Shown: positions 24,150 through 36,525, counted from the stretch's first letter. The stretch: DNA of 64,000 nt from Hypericum androsaemum (GCA_963995505.1 OZ023190.1:19276092-19340091); one strand, 5' to 3'. Translations and numbers: made by a program. The notes: generated by a model not told the origin, from the letters alone.

Positions 24150-25034
24150 TATGAACTGGAACTTGAAAGGGCAGGTGATTGATTAATAATGATGTACAAC
24201 TACCGTGGATTTCCGAGCTCCGATTTTGTTGTTGATGAGGAAGAGGTTGTTCCTGTCCCTGTCCCTGCCCCTGCCCCTGTGGGATATGACCCTGGCTTGT
24301 GCTCTAACCAGAGCTTGCATACCATGGAGAGTAGCTGTTGCTTGCCTCCTCACTAAGTACCCTCTTACATGAGCTTGTAACTTCACCAATCCCTTTAGTG
24401 CTCTTAGAGCTTTCCTCGCCTGCTCAAATTAGCCTTAAATTAACCACCCTAATTGTGCTCACTCACTCCATCCATAACAAATCAATAATTCTGTAATTAA
24501 AATATCTAATAATGTTGGTCCTTAATTCAAAAACTAAACATGAGATATTTTCTCTCTGTCTGCAGGTAAACTTAAAAAAAAGAGCAGACAGAGAGTAAAT
24601 AAATAAAAGAACTAAAATATTACTTAAAATGAAAGAGACAGAGATAGCAGCAACTAGCTGGCTAGGCTTACCAAGTAACCTCGAAAAACAGACTGGATCC
24701 TAACAGCGGCCCACCTCTCCCTCCCACCAGCAAACATGGTCATGGTCCCTCTCCCCTGGCTGGTCAGCCTCACCACTGCGACAGCCGCATTGGCAGCCGC
24801 AACAGCGGCGTCGGCTGCTGCGGCTGTGGCGGCGGCCACCGCAATGGCGTGCTTGCTCTGCTGCTCCTTGTCGCTCTCGTCGAAGAAAGACCTCAACCAA
24901 GCAGCCTCCGCGGGCGACAGGTTTGGTGGTATGGTTGCTGGGTTCTGGACTAGCCCAGCTTCCGAAGATGGGTTGGCCGCGCATTTTCGTTTTAAACCAA
25001 ACAAGCCCTTGAGCCACCTCGTTGCCCTGCCCAT
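23360..25034 (-). CDS. IQ-DOMAIN (IQD) calmodulin-binding protein, IQD22-26 group
   Basis: Three exons: 25034-24672, 24419-24204, 24073-23360, all phase 0, giving 1293 nt (430 aa). It starts [17 protein letters not shown], the basic N-terminus of this IQD subgroup. Next comes an Ala-rich helix (about residues 62-90) and the IQ67 region: the IQ motif [19 protein letters not shown] is split by the characteristic conserved intron, then [16 protein letters not shown] and ALVRAQARV. The C-terminus is basic and Ser-rich with the conserved [22 protein letters not shown] block (DUF4005). IQD proteins bind calmodulin and associate with microtubules or the nucleus. Similarity and gene order favour IQD25. 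Upstream lie a TATA box and a CCTTC-rich leader. The long plus-strand frame at 24736-25080 is a shadow of the Ala-rich exon. Confidence 0.92.
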
Positions 25035-25046
25035 ATCTTCTTCTCC

Positions 25047-25075
25047 AAGGGAAGGGAAGGGAAGGGAAGGGAAGG
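25047..25075 (-). repeat. (CCTTC)n tract in the IQD 5' leader
   Basis: Five to six GGGAA units on the plus strand, CCTTC on the transcribed strand, directly upstream of the ATG at 25034. Pyrimidine-rich tracts are common in plant leaders. Confidence 0.85.
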
Positions 25076-25193
25076 CTTGATATTATTGTTAAAATAATGG
25101 AGGAATGGAAGGAGGAGGGATTTGTTGAGGTTGCTTTCCAAGTTGCAGAAAGTGGGCAATGATGCAGCTGGCTTGTAAGAGCTAAGGACTATG

Positions 25194-25201
25194 TTTTTAT
25201 A
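25194..25201 (-). promoter_or_regulatory. TATA box of the IQD gene
   Basis: TATAAAAA on the minus strand, 160 bases upstream of the ATG, with an AT-poor stretch between. Position suits a ~130 base leader. Confidence 0.5.
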
Positions 25202-26351
25202 CACTTTTTTTTAATTAAAAAACCCTGCATGGTTTAATATATAAATATATTATATTCGGTGGGATTATGAATATGAATATGAATATGATGGGAATAAATA
25301 GTAATGCTTTTGGTGTTTTTGGGCCTTTTATTACGGATTCGGAAAGTGTGTATATTTGCTTTGTCCACTGTTTGGCATTTGTTAGCTGTTGGAATTTTTG
25401 TACGGACTTGGAAAATAATTATTGGGCCGAATATATGATTTTTGGAGTTTGATTCAGTGGGATAAGACATGTTCCTACTGAAATGGATCAAGTAATTTTT
25501 GTTATAGATATGATTTTTTATGAATGTCAGATCTCTAGACACGATTTTTAATAAAATTTGAGGGTATAAATGAAATCCTCTCCATAAGAACGACTTTTAT
25601 GTTGTACTTACTTAATCCAAAACCATGATTTTTACAATACATGCAAGTAATTCCTTCCCGTTCCCCTTTCTCACTCCAAGTATGAATGGATCGAGCTTAA
25701 AAGGTTCTCGTCAATTGAACTTCCTCACTTTTATAAATTGATTTACACTAGTCTCTAAATAGCTCAAACAAATAAACAATATATATATAAGATATGCAAA
25801 TGTCAAGAATACCTCGGTATATACAGCGCGAGAGGGAGGGACAAAAAAGTTGCCGGGACCCGGAGTGATATTAATAAATATTAATTCAAAATTGGATACT
25901 TTGGATTTGATTTGATAAGTATAAGAATGGGAAAGGAATGTCTTAATATTAAAAATAATTCTTAACGTAATCCTATGAAGAGCGGAGGAAGCCGCTAGGC
26001 CTTAGGTGGGTTATTTTTTTTTAGGAACACTTAGGTGGGTTACTAGGCCCACTACTTTTTTCTAATAGAATCAGATTCTGTAAAAGAAAATCTATTAATT
26101 TATCTACTTTAAAGTCCACCGAATATATAAATATTTATTATTTCTAGTCTAATTTTGATAAAATTAAAGTGATTTTTTTTGGGTAAATGCCTTAATGGGT
26201 CCTAGCCCATTTTATTGGCCATGATCCAATGGGGATGCTCACCGCTTAGCATAGCTTAAAGATGACGAAGAGAAACAGACAATGATATCACCCTAAGCTA
26301 GTTTACAATAATCAAAACGGATGGCGAAAATGTAACCACGAAAAGCCGGGG
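25202..26351. other. intergenic, AT-rich
   Basis: No gene. It holds a short run of GAATAT/ATGAAT hexamers (25267-25290) and no clear transposon edges. Confidence 0.4.
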
Positions 26352-26659
26352 CTTGTATCGGGTCTAGAATGGACCCATTCAGAATCATTTAGAGTGAAGA
26401 CACGCCATAATTTTTTTGCAAAAAAGTTAAAACTTGGAGACAAAAATAAAAAAAGTCCACGCGCGGGGCAGGGGATCACCAACATGCCGTTATCGCTAAT
26501 TGAGCTTGTCGATATTGTAGCACGCATGCCATTATCATATAACTGGGCTTGCAGGCGTCGTAAACGTGACATGTTGATATTGTAAACGTGACATGTCAAT
26601 ATCAGTCCTTCAGTTCATACAGTTCGGAATGGTCCTTTCACTCTGGACTCAATACATTC
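26352..26659. mobile_element. MITE-like family A, copy 1
   Basis: About 308 bp. The ends are inverted: 'TGTATCGGGTCTAGAATGG...CATTC' on the left against 'GAATGG...CACTCTGGACTCAATACA' on the right. The interior is a series of diverged ~23 bp units built around CATGCC / GTTATC / GTAAACGTGACATG. Two related copies are at 32818-33103 and 42293-42592. It has no coding capacity. Superfamily not determined; no clean target duplication found. Confidence 0.65.
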
Positions 26660-29520
26660 TGAAAAAAAAGCTGCAATAAATTGCTAGAGGATAAATATAA
26701 AAAGCAGCAATAATTTATTATTAGGGAAAAATAAAAAAAATCAATAAATCTGGCAATGATGTTACTTTTGGGGTTAGAATACAAGTTTCTTATAGCTACA
26801 AAAGCTAGGTTGTCCCAAATGAAAACTAAGCTACCTTCTAGATAGGCTCAGGCCCTGCATCTGCATGTGCTGCTCTTTCTCCTTTATTTTCACCTTTAAA
26901 TATATTTATTTATTCTGGGTTATTGATAAGTAAGAAAGATACTTTTGGATTGGGTTGCAGAATTCCTTTTCACTGTGCCGCTGTTTAGGTTTCACTAGTC
27001 GTTCCAATTATTTGTACTCCATCCCATCTCTTGTCAATTTTCCCCCTCTGCCTTTTCCCATCCCCACACACTGTCACCGTGTGTAGTTGATATCAAATGT
27101 TTCTTCTTTCTCCCGTGCACCTAGTTCCCTTTTAAACGCGGTTTAATTGAGCTGTTTATTTATTTTTGATTAGATTCGTTATAACTTGTTAAAAACTTTT
27201 TCGAATAGACGAGGAAGTTCAGAATTCAGTCTCCGCAAATGCTATCCACCTCCTACAGGTACCTCAGTTGTGACTAATAACAAGCATCAACGGAATCCTG
27301 TGGAATACATTTTTTTATTTTCCTGCAAGTATGTCGCAGTCTTCCTATGCAATTATTTAGTCAACTAACCAGACTAATGCCTATTGGTCCCAACTCTTTC
27401 ATGCCTATTGATTTTCCTGCAAGTACGTCGCAGTCTTCCTATGCACCTCCTGTGCATTTTTTTTCCTGCAAATACTTTTTTTTTGCTGGGCATTAATGAT
27501 AAAGAAAAGAATAACATTAGATTTAATAATTATCTATATATTTTAGATTATTATTAGGAGATTTATTATTATTATTAGAAGTATGATTTATAGTAGGATT
27601 GTAATTAATAGATTTCTTTTGATTCTTTGTAAGTGAGAACTTTGCTATTATTTTAGGCGGTTGAATTTGATAAATAAAACCAAGTATTTCCCTAATTATG
27701 TATCGCGCTTACGGTATGTTGCTAGATCATTGGTCTTGTGATTCTATAGTATTTTTCAGGTATTATCAGAATCAACAGACTCATGGTTCTCTATCTATAA
27801 GCCATTTCCGGTATTTTGTGAAATCAACAGATTTTTGGTTATCTATCCACATGCTCCTCTCCATCACTTAACCACCCTATTTCTATAGCTTATGCATTTC
27901 TTTCTTTCTGAAGGGCTAATCTATGAGATTAGATCATTGACTAACACCAAGTAATCCAAATTTATTGAAAAAACGAGATATACTTACGTGGCATCTATGT
28001 AGCAGGGGACAAGTATTTACCCATATAAGGTTAGAGTTGACAGAGATGGAACCTCCATTGTGGTTAAAAACCGTACTACAGTAAACTCTTGTCCATATAT
28101 TTAACTGTCAACTTTCCCATTCTTCCTATAAAAAAATTTGCCATTCCGTGCAGGTTAAAACCGTACTGAAATGCCCCGTTGGCATATTTAACCTTGTGAA
28201 AATTTAACTAGCAAAGTGTGTGAAAGTAGAAAATCAATAATAATGACAGTTTGAAGGAAGAAATTTAGGATTAGTTAAAAAAAATTGAGTTTAAATTTTA
28301 TGAATGACTGGCTCCACTAAATATTAAAAACAACAGAAAATCAATTGCTGGGTATTTTTAAAGTCCGTGACGAAGGGAAGAAGGTAAAAGACCAGTGGTT
28401 GGCGGGTTATTAATTTGGGGTTTGACTTTTGACAAATAAGGTGCAGCGGAGGCAGTGCACGGATTCTGCAGCCCGAGGTTTCAGGATTCTGAGGATTTGC
28501 CTGATGCCATAAACGACTACAAAATGATTCTCATCATCGTCACCCACTCGGCCGACTGACTGGCTCATCAGTCATCCCATAAAAGAAAAAAAGATAAATT
28601 CGCAATTTTTATTTGAAAACCATCCACCTTATTTCGGAAATGTATCATCATTTAGCTTTTCCCATTCTATAAGTGTGGCCAAGTAACCAAATTGTAGATC
28701 AATTATTTTATAGATGAATTAGAGATTTTAAAATTTGAATCCTTAAAATAATTGATAAAAATATAAAATATTAATCACTCCTTGCGACCTATTCGATCTC
28801 AAATCTAGATGAGTTGAAAAGTTTTTTCTCCTTGGCAACACCCATCAATCCTGTGACGGGATTATTTTCGGCGGGAGGACCATTTTATATATCCAATATC
28901 TATTATGCAGGGTTAATTTGTTCGTATCTTAAGAACAAAACATGTGCATGAAAAAGAAATAGCTGGCTTGCTATAACGTGACAAGGATTAGATGACATGT
29001 CGATTCCAAGTACACAGATCGAGCAAGAACCAGTAAGTGAATCTTTCTCATCCAACTAAGGACCTATACTTGTATAATTACTTTTGACCTTTTGCCAAGA
29101 CTACGGACGTCCAAGAACACAAAGCAACAAAACTTATTATTACTAGCCAGTCACTTGAGATCGAGCAGGACAATTTTCCCGTTTCTGACATTTGAATATT
29201 GAGTACTTTTGATTCCAACAGTATTTTAAATCGTGATAACATTTTAACATTGAGGACTAGACATCTTAGTAGCTTTTCTTTCTGTAAGTAAAACGCTTAA
29301 TTAAAAATATATTACAGCAGAAACTAATAAAAAGAACAAAATAAGACTATTAGCGAACATATCTCGCTATTTACAATCATTTCTTACCTATTCTGGGAAG
29401 TCAAATCCAACAATACCTGACTCGTAAAGAGTCCCAAAACAGGTGAAATTCTTGATTACCAATGTCCTTCAATGTTCTCGACCAAAATACTCATTCACGG
29501 GTCCGAAAGAAGATAGTATG
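26660..29520. other. intergenic, AT-rich, no gene seen
   Basis: No coding region supported. It contains an imperfect direct repeat near 27319-27375 and 27413-27446 (TTTCCTGCAAGTA-GTCGCAG core, offset about 94 bases, with a third partial TTTCCTGCAAATAC at 27461-27475), and short copies of dispersed AT-rich repeats. Confidence 0.4.
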
Positions 29521-29530
29521 CTCGAGAAGC

Positions 29531-30638
29531 GAGTAAAAAATACTCATGGTCACTAATCTTTAACAATTTTTTGTCCATGGTCCTAAACTAATTTTTTGTC
29601 CTTTATGATCACTTATCTATAATATGGTCATCCAAACACTTTTCCTCGGTGTTGCTGAGTTGGCATGATAAAAAATTCTAAAATAATCACGTATTAGTTT
29701 ATATTTTTACAAAATCATCCTTCTCCTCCCTCTCGGTCCATGCTCCACCTCCTACCTCTTTTTCCTCTCCTCCCTTCTCTAGACCCCCTTCTCAAACTCA
29801 GCGAAGCCAATTCAAGAATTTGATTGCCAGCCGTCCATGGACCTTCCTCAGCGAAGCCAAACCGTACTCCATGTGGTTCAACGACTCCCACCTTCCTATG
29901 GTCAGCATGATGCTTAATGCTTTTCTCCATTCATTGCACACGCCAACTAAAAGACTCCAACTTTATACACTTGCTTCATAGAGAAAAGAGACCCATGTAG
30001 AAAGAGAGACAGAGAGTTACCCTGGGGGGCTTGAGGAGGTGGAAGGTGGCAAAGAATTGTATGTATCTTGGTGGTTTGTTAATGCATATGAGGTGTTTGT
30101 GTGTTTACCTGAATGATGGGACAGTGTTAGTGCACGATTTTTGTTTTGTATAATTGTTGTATTTGCCTGAATGATGGTTCGTTAATGCATATAATTGTTT
30201 TGTATACCATCGGGGACTCCAACTAAAGGACGCCGAATTGGTGTTATCGTTGTGGAGGTGCGAGAGGTCATTAGGATATTATTTTTCCTATAATTCTTTT
30301 CGTTTTGTATTTGTTTAATTACAGTTTTTAGGGGGATTAATTATGGTTAACTCACTTTTTTATTAGTCATCATGTGTCAAAAAATAAGTCAAAAAGTTTC
30401 TGAGAGAGAGAAGGGAGGAGAAGAAAGAGAGGTGGGAGGTGGAGTATGGACAGAGAGGGAGGAGAAGGATGATTTTGCAAAAATATAAACCAATACGTGA
30501 TTGTTTTGGAAATTTTTTATCGTGCCAACTCAGCAATACCGAGGAAAAATATTGGGGTGACCATACCAGAGTAACTTACTATAGATGAGTGACCATAAAG
30601 GACAAAAAATTAAGTTATTGACCATAGGTGTTTTACTC
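29531..30638. mobile_element. Pack-MULE 3
   Basis: A 1108 bp element with TIRs of about 240 bp (29531-29775 against 30400-30638) starting GAGTAAAA. It is flanked by a perfect 10 bp duplication, CTCGAGAAGC, at 29521-29530 and 30639-30648. The arms share TTTTTTGTCCTTTATG, TTTTCCTCGGT-TTGCTGAGTTGGCA and a CT-rich inner segment. No transposase. The interior holds a short captured coding-like stretch (29817-29981). Confidence 0.88.
29817..29981 (+). pseudogene. unidentified captured exon fragment inside Pack-MULE 3
   Basis: A 54-codon stretch ending in TAG reads ASRPWTFLSEAKPYSMWF then NDSHLPMVSMML. The density of Trp, Met and Phe and the absence of repeats look protein-derived rather than random. 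The family is not recognised. The opposite-strand frame at 29715-29930 covers the same bases and is less protein-like. Confidence 0.35.
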
Positions 30639-30849
30639 CTCGAGAAGCTCATGGTGACATTGTTTCTCTTCAAAAATCACCTCGTTCCGATGATTCTATA
30701 TACTGAGTGATAGTACCAAACAAAGCAAACCAAACATTCTCGAATATGCCACCGCTAGTCAACCCACACCAAGTAGAGAGTGCCATATCAATAGACGAGA
30801 AACCAGACCAAACAAACTCCAGATCTTTCCATCTTAGTAGCTAACAAAT

Positions 30850-31025
30850 ATTTAGATCAATTAGTGTGAGTATCGTTCAAAGTTAATCAATATATGAGTT
30901 CGAATCATTGGGAATGCATCAATGTTAAATATTTGTTGGAAGAATTCTGTAATCTCTTAAAGGTCATACCCGACTCAATCCTATATTAGTCGTCTCGATG
31001 GGTATTCCAATAGTTAAAAAAAAGT
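30850..31025 (+). repeat. SINE-like repeat family B, copy
   Basis: Contains a box-B-like GAGTTCGAATC (about 30897), then GTTAAATATTTGTTGGAAGAATT, then CTCAATCCTATATTAGTCG and a terminal A run. Similar order (AGTT-AAT-TC, AAATA-TTGTTG-AA-ATTTT, ATTAGT) recurs at about 34120-34265, 35400-35530, 37110-37215, 54310-54430 and 57075-57190. Most likely an old tRNA-derived SINE family; ends not resolved. Confidence 0.4.
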
Positions 31026-31914
31026 GCTTGATGTAATGAAATATGTCGCTTGATTTTATTCATCGCCACAAGGCCGTATATATAAGAGTTTACAAACTTG
31101 ACCACCAAGTAACTACTGATTAAAAATCTAGCGTGATCTCCAAGTAAATATGACTAAAATACGACTTCGATTCCTAATATGATGTACAATGTTTATTTGG
31201 TTCACAATGGGGGAAGCCATTAATGGGGTGGGAGTAATAGCTTCACTGCTTCCCATTTGTTACGGTTCCATCGTTTACGTGGTGTAATTGCTATTTTCTT
31301 GTTGTTGTTGTTGTTGGCACGTCAGTTATAGCTTCTAATAATTAGGGCTACAATACATACATATACAGTAGCTCTCTTTACTCGCAATCTTTAATATATA
31401 GTACGAGCCCATCTCGTGAAAGCAGAGAATTTATTCTCCTTCCGATCTGCTTCTGTGTTCTATTCTGGAACGACTTATAGGTTACTTTTTACAAGTTCAT
31501 GAAACCGAATGTGTAGAGTATTTATGAACACAAGGAATAAATGTTGGTGTACCTCACCTCGTGATTTCATAAAATCATGATTGTTGATTGGCAAGCTACT
31601 GTGTTTAGCTGTTGCCTACTTTCTATTTTTTATGGTTAGTTTAGCTGTTTCCTACCATTTCCTGTTATATGATTAAACCAATTGGAATGATTTCCTCATT
31701 TGTTGCCATATATTTAAATGCTTCAAAGGAGACGTTGAAGCTAAGTTGGTTTCGTTGTCGTCATCAAGGTCAGACCCAAGTGGTAAAGTTAGGTATAGGT
31801 TTAGAACTGGAATTCCTAACCATAGTTCAGACATTGGAGTAAATATTTTTTTTATACGTAAATGTTTATTACCTATCAAAAAGCTCTGCCAAATGTTAAC
31901 GAGTGCACTATATT

Positions 31915-32336
31915 AAAAGAGTCATTAAACTCTTTGAATCGCATAAAAAATAATCAAAAAAATAAATAATATATTTCACTATATTAGTGATATCTTAGAC
32001 ATTATCTACTCGAACTACCACATTTTCTTTCCTCCTTATGCCCTTACTCCATTCGTCTTGTTTCCCTCCGCCCTATCTTTTTAAATTGTGGCCAATCCAC
32101 TTTGATGACTCGAGCCATCGTCTTCTAAAAGAGCCATTAAACTCTTTGAATCGCATAAAAATAATCAAAAAAATATATACGATACTAGATTGATAATATC
32201 TTAGACATTATCTATTCGAACTACCACATTTTTATTTCCTCCTTGTGCCCTTACTCCATTCATCGTGTTTCCCTCCGCCCTATCTTTTTAAAATTTTGGC
32301 CAATCCACTTTGATGGCTCGAGTCATCGTCTTCTGC
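31915..32336 (+). repeat. tandem duplication, unit about 212 bp
   Basis: 31915-32126 and 32127-32336 are the same sequence with about 10% differences. Each copy runs from AAAAGAG(T/C)CATTAAACTC to GAG(C/T)CATCGTCTTCT. The unit has no coding potential. Confidence 0.85.
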
Positions 32337-32817
32337 GTCATGTGATGATCCACCATCGTCTTCAGAGTGTACTGTAATCTCCTGACATTAAAATAAAGAT
32401 ATACGTTTAAAAATTACAAGTTAGTTCCCATTTGGATGAAAGACAATATATTTACTACTGACATATTGTTTTAACAAAATATTTCAAGTACGAATAATCT
32501 GAATTATCAGAATAATAGAGAAAATTTTGTTTTGTTTTTGAAAAAAAAAAACCAATATTTGACAGTTGACACGCGTATTTGGGTCGGACTGTAGGTAAAA
32601 GAAGCATTATGGTGGTCTTCTAGGAAAAGGCCCAAGCGAAGACCATAAGCCGAAAGCCCAAGGCCTGCTACCCATGTTTATTCACTCAGAAGTCCATATC
32701 TCAAATTTGTTAGAGAAACGCACAAAGCGGAACACAAAATTAGATAAGTTAGGCCCATTCCTGATTTTGTCAATTTGGCCCAGTTAATTTTAACTCGAGG
32801 TTCATCCACGACGGGGT

Positions 32818-33103
32818 TGGATTGGGTACGGAATGTCCCCATTCCAAACGGTTTGGAGTGAAGGCACGCGGGGTTTTAAAAAAAAAAATACGAGGACCAA
32901 AATGAAAAAAGCCACAAGGGCCAGTATCGTAAACGGGACATGGCACTGTCGCAAACATGGAAATTACACTAACTAGTATGACATAATAGGGCATGCCAGT
33001 ATCACATAACGGGACATGTCGGTATCACATAACGAGTCATGCCAGCGCGGTCTCCTTCACTCCAAACCATCCGGAATGATTTCCTTCACTCCGTACCTAA
33101 TAT
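32818..33103. mobile_element. MITE-like family A, copy 2
   Basis: About 286 bp. Left edge GGATTGGGTACGGAATG, then CATTCCAAACGGTTTGGAGTG. The right edge is the inverted counterpart (CACTCCAAACCATCCGGAATG, then CTTCACTCCGTACC). Interior 32975-33055 holds three clear ~23 bp tandem units of the form CATAACGGGACATG-C-GTATCA. Related to 26352-26659 and 42293-42592. Confidence 0.7.
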
Positions 33104-33449
33104 AAAGCCCATCCAAAACCCATCTAGGCTTTCTCAGTGTTCCACAATTAGAAGCCCGGAAACAATTATATTTAGGATGAGGAGGCCACTGGTCTAAATC
33201 TTATCTACCCGCTTGTAATTTATTCCCTAAAAAGAAAATTTACGGAAGGATAAAGTTTAAGGTTAAAAAATTGTCTCCCCCAACCTCATGTAATGATAAA
33301 CAAACGTGAGCTGGAGAAGAGAAGAAACGCCCATGATTCTGTGGTCAAAAGAGTTGACATTAAGATGTCGTTTCAACTGCGTTAAAATTGGTCGGGAGAA
33401 TTTGATTACTATTTGTGGCAATGTATGTCAAGTTCGAAGTTGAAGCCAA

Positions 33450-33545
33450 AGGACTTGTAGCCCAACGGCACAATGCGTTATAAATATATGAGAAGTCTAG
33501 GATTCAAACATTTGCATTATCATAGTGTATTTTTTTTCAAAAAAA
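33450..33545 (+). repeat. SINE-like dispersed repeat, copy 2
   Basis: Reads GGACTTGTAGCCCAACGGCA (A-box-like), then GAAGTCTAGGATTCAAACA (B-box-like), then a T/A-rich end. Related to copies at 1900-1985 and 57659-57765. Confidence 0.4.
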
Positions 33546-34119
33546 ATTTGAAGTTGGATAAATCAGTTTATTAGTATCCGAACACCAATTTCTTTATAAA
33601 AAAGAAAAGGACACTGGCATGCCCGCATGTTTATGTCCATCAAACACCATTTCCGATGATGCCTTAAGACTTGCCAACCAAAGCCAACAAGTATATGTAG
33701 TGTGGACCCTTGGTGCTAGCCCTAGAAGGGGGTAGGGAATGATGGGTGAGCTCACCAAAATTAAATTCAATGAGGGAGGAGAAGACACAGAGTACGTACC
33801 CGCATTTAGTGAAACCGATATGGATCCTCCCGAGGGGAACATACCACGCACTCAACTCGTACTTACATACATAAGAAATATATCTCAACTTGTTAGCCTA
33901 GCAAACAGACTCATGTAGTAGCTGACGCTATCAAGTGATAAGAATATACATGCATAAATAATATTTTAAAGGGAGAATAATATTAAAATGTTCCAAGTTG
34001 ATGCAGGTAAGGTGGACAAAGAGGGATAGCTATTGCGTGATGAGGTTCCTATTATATGTTGCGGTACATTGCCTATATATATTCCCATCAACCAACGAGT
34101 ACCTACATCTAGTCAAGGA

Positions 34120-34265
34120 GTTGTTCTACCTTAATCAATATGTCTCGAGCTCAAGTTCTTAAAAACACGACAGTATTAAATACTTGTTGGTTGAATTTTA
34201 TAATATTTTAAAGGTGTCACCTAGTTCGAAGCTGCATTAATAGACATAGTGGTGTCACGATAAAA
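34120..34265 (+). repeat. SINE-like repeat family B, copy
   Basis: TTAATCAATATGTCTCGAGC, AAATACTTGTTGGTTGAATTTT and TAAAGGTGTCACC occur in the same order as in the 30850-31025 copy. Confidence 0.35.
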
Positions 34266-34989
34266 AATATGTTCCCAAGGATGTTAGGTGCAGAGACCAA
34301 AGAAGTAGCAAGCTCTAGCTAGCTAGGCTAAAGAATGGTTATAATTTTGATTCTATTGGTGATCGATCAGACAGGCATATGCATGCATGATGGCCGGTTG
34401 TTTGGGGCTACATGTATAGAAAGAATAGGAAACACTTTCTTGGGGGAACTGAATTGAATTGATCAGTTTTAATTAGGAGACAAGGAGAGAATGGCAGTAT
34501 CATGGAAGGAACTGAAGGGATCAAAAGGGCAGCCATGTGAGGCAAAATTATGGTCCACGATGATGTTGCAGCCCTTTCTGTCTCACAGGAGGCACCAAAA
34601 TTAATCTATAGATGTCTTCCAGCTGCGCACAAGTCTCTATTTCCAGTATTCTTCAGGAAAAAAAATGAACATATACCGTTCCAAAACTCAAAAGGGTTAA
34701 ATTTATAATCCACCAACATATTGTCAAATGTCAAGGGCTAGTAGTAGAATCGGTAATAGTCATTAATTTGTCAATTAGAAACAACACCTAAAATAAACCA
34801 AACATAGTCTGGCCCGGGCATAGCTATTGAGGAATGTTGGAAATCAGAAGAATACTAATGTCTACATTAATATTAGTGATATATGTATTTCCAGCTGCAT
34901 CCCAAAAACTATAGGCAAGGGTTCGAGGCTTAATGACATTGACAATGTAGCTAATATATGTAAGGGTAAATATAGGGTTTACTTGTAAT

Positions 34990-35125
34990 GGTGTAAGGTA
35001 ATGGCGAATTCGGTTGCTATCAGTGAGCACTCGGGTCTGGGGCGTGGTGGACAGCTTTTGTATAATTGTATATTACTCTTTGTACTAATACAAAACGTTA
35101 CTTATCAAAAAATATAAAAATCTAA
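34990..35125 (+). mobile_element. LINE-type 3' tail remnant
   Basis: Ends with TTTGTACTAATACAAAACGTTACTTATCAAAAAA, split here as an ACTAATACAAAACG block plus TTATCAAAAAA, the usual 3' end pattern of plant L1-type LINEs. No coding part precedes it, so it would be a severely 5'-truncated insertion. Confidence 0.35.
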
Positions 35126-35714
35126 ATATAAATAAATGTAAATAAATATATATATATAAATATATAAATATATATAAATATATAAATATATATATATATT
35201 ATGCTTGGGTCCTTGGTGTATGGTCAAATAGACAATGTTATCTTTCATTTTCAAAAATACATGTAGTCATCTCCTCTATTTGGTTTTATTATACCCTCTC
35301 ATACCTGTCTCATGTTATCAACATTTTTTTCTATTTCTAGCAGATGAAATGATCCTTATACTTTTACACTAAAAATCAATTGGCGCAACTATAAAATCAA
35401 TAAAAATTGGTCAAAGTGATAAGAGACTTTGATACACTCGAGTTTAAGTCTTAAGAATATAAGAAAATACTATTGGAAGAATATTTTCTAAAAATAATAT
35501 GATAATACTTGACTGAAACTCGCCCAAAAATAATAGATGAATTGATGTCGCGGTCCTAAATCCGAAACCTAAGATACAATCAGAAAAGGTGCAATGACGA
35601 TAACTCTTTTATGGTTGGTGACTGGTGTGGTGCAACTGTCCAATTAAAATGAAACCAGCTATATATCTTTCATCGATGGTCTAGCTGGGATCCACTTTAG
35701 TTGGACAACTACTG

Positions 35715-35824
35715 GAAGATAGAATTTGACTTGTACCTACGGATCTCACTTTGCATCTATGCAATTGTTGAAGATAGAATTTGATTTGTACATACGGATC
35801 TCACTTTGCATCTATGCAATTGTT
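35715..35824 (+). repeat. tandem duplication, unit 55 bp
   Basis: Two head-to-tail copies, 35715-35769 and 35770-35824, differing at only two positions. Each starts GAAGATAGAATTTGA and ends ATCTATGCAATTGTT. A recent local duplication in non-coding DNA. Confidence 0.92.
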
Positions 35825-36272
35825 GTAAATTTCAATTTAGTTTTATTCGGATTAGATAAGAAGATTTGAACATATAAGATCAGTTTTACTGTATCTTACA
35901 ACCATTGAGCGGACGACGCGAGATGAGGGTCAAGTAAGGGAAACAAACAAAACTACTGCTGTACTTGAGAAACAAAAATTGGCTGGATATCCGCTCGTGT
36001 GTGCTCCAATTGCAAAGAGACAGAGGCAGGGACGGGGTGACCTTTTTATGATGCTTTTGGAGAAGGAGACAACTACTTGTTTTGTTTTTCTGTACCTCTT
36101 CACTGCTCTGTGGCTCCTGCATGCCATAGCCAGAGGCTGACCTTTCCCTGGTGATTCTATTTCTAAGCTGCAAGGGGAGGGGGGGCCTGCTTCATTTTCA
36201 TTATCTAGTTGTATCCCATTAAAATTATTGGAAATTTTTTACTCCGCTCGAACATAAATTAGTAAAACTAGT

Positions 36273-36525
36273 ATTGTTAAAGAATGGCTCAAAATCAAAA
36301 TTTTTGATCTTAGTTGGATTTTAGGATAGACTCCTAGTTGGATTCTATGTTAGACTCTTAGTTAGATTGTGTTTTAGTCTCTATGTTAGATGAACTCCAT
36401 AGTTGTATTAGAGTTTACCTATAAATAGATAAGAGCTCTAACCCTTTAAATTGAAGCGAGTTTGATGCGACATCAATAAAATTTATTTTTCTTTCCCGTT
36501 AAAGAATTTGGCGAACCAGATAATT
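36273..36525 (+). mobile_element. LTR-like remnant (possible solo LTR plus primer-binding site)
   Basis: Begins TGTTAAAGAATGGCTC and contains a promoter-like CTATAAATAGATAAGAGC (36419-36436) and a polyadenylation-like CAATAAAATTTA (36474-36485). A little further on, TTTGGCGAACCAGA looks like a primer-binding-site region. This order (TATA, polyA signal, TGG-starting site) fits a 5' LTR, but no second LTR or gag/pol remains are seen. Confidence 0.4.

Larger units (their letters stand above)
30649..32817. other. intergenic with repeats
   Basis: No gene. It contains the SINE-like copy at 30850-31025 and the ~212 bp tandem duplication at 31915-32336. Confidence 0.45.

Noticed and set aside
24736..25080. 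114-codon plus-strand frame over the IQD first exon
   Set aside because: Low-complexity Ala/Thr shadow of the Ala-rich helix on the coding strand.
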